DNA of 64,000 bases from Clostridium oryzae (GTDB lineage Bacteria; Bacillota; Clostridia; Clostridiales; Clostridiaceae). The position numbers and the translations under genes were made by a program. Location: assembly GCF_002029235.1 (NCBI RefSeq), contig NZ_MZGV01000014.1:38575-102574 (forward strand), in the 5' to 3' direction. Below, in pieces: positions 1 through 7,498 of this stretch (positions are counted from its first letter, which is position 1; each line of letters begins with the position of its first letter). Below the pieces are notes generated by a model. That model saw only the letters and a program-made list of their open reading frames with translations, did no database searches and was not told the DNA's origin.

Positions 1-1
1 C

Positions 2-646
2 TTCAGAAACAGCGGCAAGTTTTTCAAAAGAGAAGAATTTAAGATCATGTTTAAGGAAACCTTTAAGAGTTCAGCATTTTCCCAGGATCTTTCGGATATA
101 ATTTTAAACATGTTTGTGGCAGATATTTCAGAAAATACAGCTTTTAATCAAAATGTGGACAAGTATAAATTCATTCAGTATAGAAAGTCCCAACCAGAGG
201 GGCATGATATAGAGTATCGTATTATGAATTCGAATTATATCACTATTGGCAGCTACCTTCTTAGAGAGCTTATTCAATGCGCTCCCAACAGAGAAAACAA
301 CGTTCATTCCTCGTATATATGCCTACAAAAGAGTGAGAAACGTTCAGATATAATTCAGCTTGCCACCATACTTGAGCTATTCAGACTGGGAACTTATGAG
401 CTAGTGGGCGGCAAGAATACTGAAATTTTCATTAGAATAAACGATCCAATGAAGATCAAACGATTGGCAAATGGAGACTACAGCAATGGTGTTCTAAAGG
501 ATATAGAAAGGAAGAGAAGAAAGTCCCAAAATGTGTTGAAGGGCTTTATGGAAGGTGACTTTAACGATGATGAAAGGTGGGAGATCATTGAGAATTACTT
601 TCTTGGAAATGATGAATTTGTGGAAGGGAAGCTGGGGATTTCGTAG
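2..646 (+). CDS. C-terminal part of an unidentified protein, possibly a helicase (5' end outside window)
   Basis: The frame is open to the left edge of the window, so this is the 3' end of a longer gene; the ATG at 47 is probably internal. About 214 residues are visible. The tail holds the segment IFIRINDPMKI and a charged end with ERWEIIENYFLG. I associate this style of ending with large helicase-like proteins of defence islands, but no helicase motif lies in the visible part, so the family call is a weak guess. It sits just upstream of a defence cluster in the same orientation. Confidence 0.5.
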   Translation, partial: FRNSGKFFKREEFKIMFKETFKSSAFSQDLSDIILNMFVADISENTAFNQNVDKYKFIQYRKSQPEGHDIEYRIMNSNYITIGSYLLRELIQCAPNRENNVHSSYICLQKSEKRSDIIQLATILELFRLGTYELVGGKNTEIFIRINDPMKIKRLANGDYSNGVLKDIERKRRKSQNVLKGFMEGDFNDDERWEIIENYFLGNDEFVEGKLGIS

Positions 647-747
647 GAGTGAATTAGTGGAAAAATGATAATAAGCAAGTAGACCACAAAAATGTAAGAG
701 GACTGATAAACGTGGTATAATATGGAGAGAAAGATGAGGTCGATATA

Positions 748-1077
748 ATGAATATAGATGAAAAGAATATATTATTCCCACTAATTAAGGAAATAAGAGA
801 AAATGATAGAGAACTATGGAAACAGCTAAAGTACGAGACACAACAGGGTCCTGAGTTTAATGAATATCCTTATTATGCTGCTGCCTTTGATTATGTTGAT
901 AGAACGAAAAAGATAATAAATGGTCTAGATGAGATTACGAAGAAAAGATTGGTTAAACTATGGCAGGAAGAGAAAAGAGTTATTTCATTAGATAAGGATG
1001 AAGATATATTGGATAGATATGCGGTTATCGTTGTAAATGAGATTATTAGAAGAGCTAGGGTTGCGGGAAATAGGTAG
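748..1077 (+). CDS. Hypothetical 109-aa protein
   Basis: A small, charged, probably all-helical soluble protein with no signal peptide or membrane segment. GAGGTC lies about 8 bases before the ATG. It follows the preceding gene after a 100-base gap in the same direction. I do not recognise the family. No nuclease, HTH or toxin motif is visible. The position at the edge of a defence cluster is suggestive only. Confidence 0.5.
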   Translation: MNIDEKNILFPLIKEIRENDRELWKQLKYETQQGPEFNEYPYYAAAFDYVDRTKKIINGLDEITKKRLVKLWQEEKRVISLDKDEDILDRYAVIVVNEIIRRARVAGNR

Positions 1078-1420
1078 TAATGGAGGCGGAGTCAGACCCC
1101 TGGGAGAAAAATGGAAATAGAAATTATATTTGTTATTTTGTATATAAACTACTGAAGTAACCTCAAAATAAGTTTGCTATACTGTACGCTGGTATATCTA
1201 GTGATGCTTTAATGGATAGGAGAAATAAGATGCACTTTATATGATTTTTATACAAATATTTATATATTTTGCTAAAATACTATAGTTAATGGTTTAAAAT
1301 AGAAACAAACGCTAAAAATTATGGTAAAATATATATAATGGAATAACAAGGAAGAAAATGTGATTTAGTATATTAAAAATTATTGTAGTTTATAAAATAT
1401 AAATAAATTTCAAATGAATT
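1078..1420. other. AT-rich intergenic stretch without a gene
   Basis: No ORF of useful length and no recognisable RNA were seen. A short GC-richer patch (GGAGTCAGACCCCTGGGAG, about 1086-1104) stands out from the AT-rich surroundings and resembles half of a repeat palindrome, but no partner arm is present. The stretch runs directly into the structured repeat that begins at 1421 and probably contains the promoter of the following operon. Confidence 0.4.
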
Positions 1421-1536
1421 ATATAAGTTTCTAAAGTTCTAATACATTCTGACTTCTAAAAGATCCTAGGGTCGAACCTATTTAGCAGTGATATTTTAGA
1501 AGCCACAATGTAAGAACTTTATTAGAACTTGTATAT
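1421..1536 (+). ncRNA. Structured ~116-nt repeat, copy 1 (candidate leader RNA)
   Basis: The sequence folds into nested stems. The apical stem is CTTCTAAAA (1453-1461) with TTTTAGAAG (1494-1502). Below it ACATT pairs with AATGT (1444-1448/1507-1511), then AAAGTTCT with AGAACTTT (1433-1440/1513-1520). An imperfect outer stem runs from ATATAAGTT (1421) to the end at 1536. The 32-nt apical loop contains CCTAGGGTCGAACC. A second copy lies at 59749-59862 with only about four changes in the 85-nt core; one of them turns an A-U pair into G-U. The element ends 7 bases before the Shine-Dalgarno of the SNF2 gene, so it would be in that operon's leader. It matches no riboswitch or ribozyme consensus I know. 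A small mobile element (MITE) is the alternative. Confidence 0.6.
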
Positions 1537-1559
1537 GTACCTTAGGGGAGATGACATAT

Positions 1560-4500
1560 ATGCAGCAGCCTAAAATATTAGACAACAGGCAATTTGGTAA
1601 AGTGGGAGAAGAGCTTAAGAGCAGTATTGGAAATTCATCTAAGCTGTCTATAATATCTGCCTACTTTACTATTTTTGCCTATAAAGAATTAAGTTGTGAA
1701 TTAAATAAAATTGACAGTTTAAGATTCTTGTTTACAGAGCCTACGTTTGTAAAGAAAGATAAGGAACTATATAGAGAGTATTTTATAGATAGAACCTCAG
1801 AGCAGAAGCTTTCAGGCAATGAATTTGAAATAAAGATGAGAAATGAGATGAATCAGGCTAGTATTGCAAAAGAATGTGCAGAGTGGATTAAGAGTAAAGC
1901 TGAATTTAAGTCACTTAAGAAGGCAAATCCTGCTCAACAGAGACTTGTTTACATAGAAAACAAAGAAGACGATATTTCCATAAATGGTACGGTAGATTTT
2001 ACAACAGATGGTTTAGGTTTTTCGCCTTCTAACAGAATGGATATGAATACCTGTATGTATGGCAAGGAATATACAAGTCAGTTTCTTAGAATGTTCAATA
2101 ATGTATGGAACGATGGAAATCTGGTTGAGGATGTTAAAGAGAAAGTATTGGAACAAATGCAGACTATATATAAGGAAAATACTCCAGAATTTATATATTT
2201 TATTACTCTCTATAACATCTTTAAGGATTATCTTGATGAACTTACAGGTGAGAATATTGTAAAGACTAGAATAGGTTTTAAGGACACGGTAGTGTGGAAC
2301 AAGCTTTATAAGTTTCAGAAGGATGGCGTAATTGGTGCCATAGAAAAGCTTGAAAAATATAGAGGTTGCATATTGGCTGATTCTGTAGGACTTGGAAAGA
2401 CTTTTTCGGCTTTAGCAGTAATAAAATATTATGAACTCAGGAACTATAGAGTATTGGTGCTGGCACCTAAGAAGTTGAGAGAAAATTGGACAATTTACAC
2501 GCAGAATGATAAACGAAATATCCTAGACAAGGACAGGTTTAATTATGATGTGCTGAATCATACAGATTTAAGCAGAGAATCAGGAATGTCCGGAGAAATA
2601 AATCTAGCTACTATAAACTGGAGCAATTATGATTTAGTGGTCATTGATGAGTCTCATAATTTCAGAAACAATGATGCAAGAAATGATAAGGTAACGAGGT
2701 ACTCAAAACTTTTAAATGATGTTATTAAGAGTGGTGCAGAAACAAAGGTGTTAATGCTTTCAGCTACACCAGTAAATAATAGAATGAATGATCTTAAGAA
2801 TCAGATTAATTTCATAACTGAAGGCGAGGACAATGCACTTGAAGCTGAAGGTATTCCAAGTGTAGAGAAAACACTGAGAAAAGCTCAATTGATATTTAAT
2901 AAATGGACTCAATTAGAAGAAAATGAGAGAACTGTAGATACTTTTGTAGAAATGATGAATATGGATTACTTTAAGCTTTTGGATACTCTTACAATAGCTA
3001 GGTCTAGAAAACATATTGAAAAGTATTACAGCATGGCTGAAATAGGCAAATTCCCAAAGAAGCTAGAGCCCAAGAATGTAAAATGCGATATTGATGAGAT
3101 GAATGAATTTCACAGCCTTGAACATGTAAATAAGATTATAAGAAATCTTAACCTTAGTACATATGCACCTCTGAAATATGTTTTGCCTGAAAAACGAAGA
3201 GAATATGAAAGAAAATATGATACGCTGGTAAAAGATGGACAATCAGTTTTCAAACAGGTAGACAGAGAGCAAAGTCTGGTAAATTTGATGAGAGTAAATA
3301 TTCTAAAGAGAATGGAAAGCTCGGTTAATTCGTTTGGATTAACAGTTGCTAAACTGTTAAAGCAGATTGATGCAGCACTTGAGAAAATCGAAAAAAAACA
3401 GCTGGATTTTGATACATCATTACATATTAACGATATTGAAATCGATGATGTAAGTCTTGAGGACTCACTCATAGGTAATAAAGTTAAAGTTCTTATTCAG
3501 GATATGGATTTGGTTAGGTGGAAACAGGATCTGGAAGACGATAAAAACAAATTAGAGGAAATATTGATAGATGCAGCAAAGATAGTAAAAAACAGGGATG
3601 CCAAGTTAAACAAACTTAAAGATATCATTAAAGAAAAAATAAAAAATCCAATAAATCCTGGTAACAAGAAGATAATTATATTTTCAGCTTTTGCAGATAC
3701 GACTAACTATTTATATGAAAATCTGGCGCAATGGATTAAAGATACGTTTGGACTACATACTGCACTAGTAACAGGATCTGGTGAAAATAAATGTACGCTT
3801 TCATGGGTTAAGAAAAAAGATATAAATGATATATTGACTAATTTTTCGCCGAAATCAAAAGAGAGAAATAAGAGCAAACCCAATTTGACAGATGAAATTG
3901 ATATTTTAATAGCAACGGATTGTATATCCGAAGGGCAGAACCTACAGGACTGTGATTACCTGATTAACTATGATATACATTGGAATCCAGTTAGGATAAT
4001 TCAGAGGTTTGGAAGGATAGATAGATTAGGTTCTGAAAATGAATATATTAAATTAGTAAATTTCTGGCCTAACATGGAATTGGACGAATACATAAATTTA
4101 GAGGCAAGAGTAACGGGAAGAATGATGCTTTCAGTGGTTTCAGGTGCTGGAGAGGGCGACGGGCTTACTAGTGATGAAAAAAATCAGATGAACGATCTGG
4201 AATATAGAAAGAAACAGTTAGAGCAGCTTCAGAACGAAGTTGTAGACCTCGAGGATATTTCTGGAGGAATATCAATAACTGATTTAACCTTAAATGATTT
4301 TAAGATGGATTTAATGGAGTATATGAAAGAGCATAAAGAAGAACTTGGTAGAGCACCTTTAGGAATGTATGCGGTTGCTTCAAGCTGTGATGAGGATTTA
4401 AAGGATGAAATAAAACCAGGTGTAATATTTACGTTAAGACAGGTAAATGTTGAGGTAAAGCCTGAAGAAAGCAATGCACTAAACCCATATTATATGGTTT

Positions 4501-4814
4501 ATGTTTACGAGGATGGATCGGTGGGATACAATTATATTCATGCTAAAAAGATACTGGATTTTTATAGAAAACTTTGCAGTGGTAAGAAAAATGTGCTGTC
4601 TGAAATAGTTAAAGAATTTAATAATGAAACAAATGATGGACGAGATATGAGGAAATATTCAAATCGTTTGGAAGAGGCTGTTGAAAGCATAATCGGTAAA
4701 AAAGAAGAAAAAGGGGCGGCTTCGTTGTTCAGCAAAGGCGGGACAACTATTCAGAAAAGCCTGTTTAAAAGCATAGATGACTTTGAGCTTATATCGTTTT
4801 TAGTGATTAAATAG
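1560..4814 (+). CDS. SNF2-family helicase with degenerate PLD-like N-terminal domain
   Basis: About 1084 aa. An N-terminal PLD-like fold (roughly residues 20-170) precedes an SNF2/SF2 motor. Motor motifs: DSVGLGKT (274-281), DESH (363-366), SATP (401-404), ATDCISEGQNL (about 786) and QRFGRIDRLGS (about 815). The PLD part looks inactive: where GSSNFT is expected it reads GTVDFTTDGLG, and no HxK is seen before it. The start at 1560 is preferred over 1551 because AGGGGAG ends at 1550. It is the first gene of a five-gene operon with Mod and Res, which suggests ATP-driven DNA translocation or remodelling in restriction. Family assignment is firm; the role is inferred. Confidence 0.9.
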   Translation: MQQPKILDNRQFGKVGEELKSSIGNSSKLSIISAYFTIFAYKELSCELNKIDSLRFLFTEPTFVKKDKELYREYFIDRTSEQKLSGNEFEIKMRNEMNQASIAKECAEWIKSKAEFKSLKKANPAQQRLVYIENKEDDISINGTVDFTTDGLGFSPSNRMDMNTCMYGKEYTSQFLRMFNNVWNDGNLVEDVKEKVLEQMQTIYKENTPEFIYFITLYNIFKDYLDELTGENIVKTRIGFKDTVVWNKLYKFQKDGVIGAIEKLEKYRGCILADSVGLGKTFSALAVIKYYELRNYRVLVLAPKKLRENWTIYTQNDKRNILDKDRFNYDVLNHTDLSRESGMSGEINLATINWSNYDLVVIDESHNFRNNDARNDKVTRYSKLLNDVIKSGAETKVLMLSATPVNNRMNDLKNQINFITEGEDNALEAEGIPSVEKTLRKAQLIFNKWTQLEENERTVDTFVEMMNMDYFKLLDTLTIARSRKHIEKYYSMAEIGKFPKKLEPKNVKCDIDEMNEFHSLEHVNKIIRNLNLSTYAPLKYVLPEKRREYERKYDTLVKDGQSVFKQVDREQSLVNLMRVNILKRMESSVNSFGLTVAKLLKQIDAALEKIEKKQLDFDTSLHINDIEIDDVSLEDSLIGNKVKVLIQDMDLVRWKQDLEDDKNKLEEILIDAAKIVKNRDAKLNKLKDIIKEKIKNPINPGNKKIIIFSAFADTTNYLYENLAQWIKDTFGLHTALVTGSGENKCTLSWVKKKDINDILTNFSPKSKERNKSKPNLTDEIDILIATDCISEGQNLQDCDYLINYDIHWNPVRIIQRFGRIDRLGSENEYIKLVNFWPNMELDEYINLEARVTGRMMLSVVSGAGEGDGLTSDEKNQMNDLEYRKKQLEQLQNEVVDLEDISGGISITDLTLNDFKMDLMEYMKEHKEELGRAPLGMYAVASSCDEDLKDEIKPGVIFTLRQVNVEVKPEESNALNPYYMVYVYEDGSVGYNYIHAKKILDFYRKLCSGKKNVLSEIVKEFNNETNDGRDMRKYSNRLEEAVESIIGKKEEKGAASLFSKGGTTIQKSLFKSIDDFELISFLVIK

Positions 4815-4825
4815 GGGTGAGATTT

Positions 4826-5584
4826 GTGGAGTATGGATTTTATGAAAAGATGAATATACCGCCTTCCTGTGAAGTGGGAAGCACCATATTCAAAAAGCTG
4901 TTTTATGAAAATGCAAATATGAACAGCAGCGATAAAAAAATATTTACAGAGGATGTTGAAAAGATAACTTGGAAATATTCCTTTAAGGAAGAGAACCTTA
5001 ATATAAAACCTCTAATAACTGAGGAGCTGGATTATGAAGAGATAGCAGTTATAGAAATATCCTTAGCAAATGACCTGAAATATAAGAGAATTGCGGAGAT
5101 AGTCCAGATGACTATACCTTATCCGTTAATATTGATATTTACACATAAAGATAGAATATTAATAAATTCAGCAGGTAAAAGAATAAACAAAGCTGATGAA
5201 AGCAGAAACACAGTAGAAAATTATGTATACAGTCCATGGATAAATCTTTCAGCATTAAAGGGAAATGAGCTTCAATTTTTTGAAGCCTTGAACATAAGAA
5301 ATTTTTCCTTTGTTAATATGTATATGTTTTATAACAGCTTTGTAGACAGACTCAATGTGTTTAATGCATCTGTTATTACTGGAAATTTTGAAAAACTCAG
5401 TAGTAAAAACATCGAGGAAGTTAACAGCTTAAATAAAGAAATCCAAAGTTTAAGTACTGATATTGAAAATTTAAGATCAAGTCTTAAACAGGAAGTACAG
5501 TTTAATAGAAGGATAGATATAAATATAGAAATAAAAAAGCTGGAAGAGGAAAGAACTAATCTGATAAAGAAACTTAATGAATAA
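4826..5584 (+). CDS. DUF4391 domain-containing protein
   Basis: About 252 aa, soluble. The N-terminal two thirds match the DUF4391 pattern as I remember it. The C-terminus (about 190-250) is a charged heptad-like coiled coil with repeated E/K/L spacing. AGGGGTGAGA precedes the GTG at 4826 by a normal distance, so I prefer it to the GTG at 4817, which lies inside the Shine-Dalgarno. It is 11 bases after the SNF2 gene and 43 before mod. DUF4391 proteins are known neighbours of type III restriction genes; their biochemical role is unknown. The coiled coil suggests it bridges subunits (inference). Confidence 0.75.
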   Translation: MEYGFYEKMNIPPSCEVGSTIFKKLFYENANMNSSDKKIFTEDVEKITWKYSFKEENLNIKPLITEELDYEEIAVIEISLANDLKYKRIAEIVQMTIPYPLILIFTHKDRILINSAGKRINKADESRNTVENYVYSPWINLSALKGNELQFFEALNIRNFSFVNMYMFYNSFVDRLNVFNASVITGNFEKLSSKNIEEVNSLNKEIQSLSTDIENLRSSLKQEVQFNRRIDINIEIKKLEEERTNLIKKLNE

Positions 5585-5627
5585 CATAAGTTCAATATAT
5601 GAAGTAATTTACTAGGAGGATGACAGA

Positions 5628-7487
5628 ATGGTGGATAAAATAAGTGGAGAAAGTATGGATATTGTTAAAGATAATATTTTGAAGCTGAAACAGATTTTTC
5701 CTGAGGTATTTTGTGAAGATAAGATTGATTTTGAAAGGTTACAAGAGGTTTTGGGGGAATATATCGATGATAAGGAAGAAAAATACAGGTTTGAGTGGCA
5801 TGGTAAATCAAAAGCCATAAGAATGGCACAGACTCCTTCAAGAGGTACACTAAGACCATGCAAAGCGGAGAGCAAGAACTGGGATACTACACAAAACTTA
5901 TACATAGAAGGGGATAATCTAGAGGTTTTAAAGTTATTACAGAAAAGCTATCAGAATAAGGTTAAGATGATATATATTGATCCTCCGTACAATACAGGAA
6001 ATGATTTTGTATATAAGGATGATTATAAGGACAATCTTCAGAACTATCTTGAGCTTACTGGACAGGTTGATGATGATGGTAAGAAGATTAGTACAAATTC
6101 AGAGGCAGGTGGCAGGTATCATACCAATTGGCTAAATATGATGTATCCAAGGTTGAGGCTGGCTAAGAATTTGTTGAAAGATGACGGGGTTATATTTATT
6201 AGTATAGATGATAATGAGGTTTCAAATTTAAAAAAAGTCTGCGATGAGATTTTTGGTGAAAGTAACTTTGTTACAAAGTTTATATGGAAAAAGAGAACTG
6301 GATCAAATGATTCTCAAAATGGGGTTAGTGTAGATCATGAGTATATTTTGGCATACTTTAGAAGTGAAAAGGCAGTATTTAATGGAGTGATAAAAACATT
6401 TGAAAACTATAAAAATCCAGATAACGATCCTAGAGGACCATGGATGTCTGATAATTTAACTTGTAATAAAACTGCATCACAGCGACCCAATCTATTTTAT
6501 TCAATTACAGATCCTAAAACAGGGATAACGTATAACTGCAATAGCAATAGAGTTTGGGCTTATGAAAAAGAAAGAATGGAGAGAATTATAACTGAGGATA
6601 AAGTTATTTTCCCTAGAGATGGTAAAGGTACTCCAATGTATAAAAGGCATAAAGCTGAAGTGAAATCTGATAAGAAACCATATAGCTCTTTAGTGGATAC
6701 TCAAATTAATTCTGTTGCAACTAAAGAGCTAAGGGATACATTAAATGCACAAATATTCAGCTATCCTAAAAGTGTTAATCTTCTAGCTCAATTAATCGGT
6801 CAAGGAACTAATAAATATAACAAGGATATAGTCTTGGATTTCTTTTCAGGTTCTTCAACAACTGCTCATGCCATAATGCAGTTAAATTCACAAAATCAAG
6901 GCAATCGTAAATTCATAATGGTTCAATTGCCAGAACCAACAGATGAAACATCTGAAGCCTACAAAGCAGGCTATAAAAACATCTGTGAAATAGGAAAAGA
7001 GCGTATCAGAAGAGCCGGCGATAAAATTGTTGAAGAAAATAAAGATAAGGAAGGCATAGAAAACCTTGATATCGGCTTTAAAGTATTTAAGCTTGATACT
7101 TCCAATATAAAAACCTGGAATCCTGATTATGAAAGCCTTGAGCAAAGATTAGACGATATTGTTGATAATTTTATTCCTGACAGAACAGAAGATGATGTTG
7201 TCTATGAAATAATGTTGAAATATGGCATAGATTTAACTTATCCTATTAAAACCAGACAAGTTTGCGATAAAAATGTCTACAGTATAGGAATGGGAGCACT
7301 GCTTATATGTCTAGACAATGAGATAACTTTAGAATTGGTAAATGCTATAGTCGACTTAAAAAATGAATTAAAACCTGAAACTTGCAGGGTTGTATTTAAG
7401 GACAACGGCTTTAAAACAGATTCTGTCAAAACCAACACGGTAGAAATTTTAAAGAGAAATAACGTTGAAGAAATAATGAGCATCTAG
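5628..7487 (+). CDS. mod: Type III restriction-modification DNA methyltransferase (Mod)
   Basis: 619 aa. Motif IV DPPYNTG lies at 118-124 and precedes the AdoMet-binding motif LDFFSGSSTTAHA (about 402-414). That order is typical of beta-class N6-adenine methyltransferases such as type III Mod proteins. The central region (about 215-390) should hold the target-recognition domain that sets the sequence specificity of the whole enzyme. Strong AGGAGG site. It lies 11 bases before res, the normal mod-res order. Predicted function: methylate adenine on one strand of an asymmetric site, protecting host DNA and guiding Res. No frameshift or phase-variable simple repeat is visible. Confidence 0.93.
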   Translation: MVDKISGESMDIVKDNILKLKQIFPEVFCEDKIDFERLQEVLGEYIDDKEEKYRFEWHGKSKAIRMAQTPSRGTLRPCKAESKNWDTTQNLYIEGDNLEVLKLLQKSYQNKVKMIYIDPPYNTGNDFVYKDDYKDNLQNYLELTGQVDDDGKKISTNSEAGGRYHTNWLNMMYPRLRLAKNLLKDDGVIFISIDDNEVSNLKKVCDEIFGESNFVTKFIWKKRTGSNDSQNGVSVDHEYILAYFRSEKAVFNGVIKTFENYKNPDNDPRGPWMSDNLTCNKTASQRPNLFYSITDPKTGITYNCNSNRVWAYEKERMERIITEDKVIFPRDGKGTPMYKRHKAEVKSDKKPYSSLVDTQINSVATKELRDTLNAQIFSYPKSVNLLAQLIGQGTNKYNKDIVLDFFSGSSTTAHAIMQLNSQNQGNRKFIMVQLPEPTDETSEAYKAGYKNICEIGKERIRRAGDKIVEENKDKEGIENLDIGFKVFKLDTSNIKTWNPDYESLEQRLDDIVDNFIPDRTEDDVVYEIMLKYGIDLTYPIKTRQVCDKNVYSIGMGALLICLDNEITLELVNAIVDLKNELKPETCRVVFKDNGFKTDSVKTNTVEILKRNNVEEIMSI

Positions 7488-7498
7488 GGGGGATTGTT

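Noticed and set aside
1421..1536. Structured repeat as a retron ncRNA, tRNA-like gene or known riboswitch
   Set aside because: No reverse transcriptase is in the window, there is no cloverleaf with acceptor/anticodon arms, and the loop does not fit the guanidine, c-di-GMP, SAM, purine, fluoride or ZTP consensus as I know them.
3110..3472. Long antisense frames over the SNF2, Res and LRR genes
   Set aside because: They lack ribosome binding sites and follow the codon pattern of the strong genes on the other strand.
5628..7487. Phase-variable mod gene
   Set aside because: No homopolymer or short tandem repeat tract long enough for slippage was seen near the start or inside the gene.
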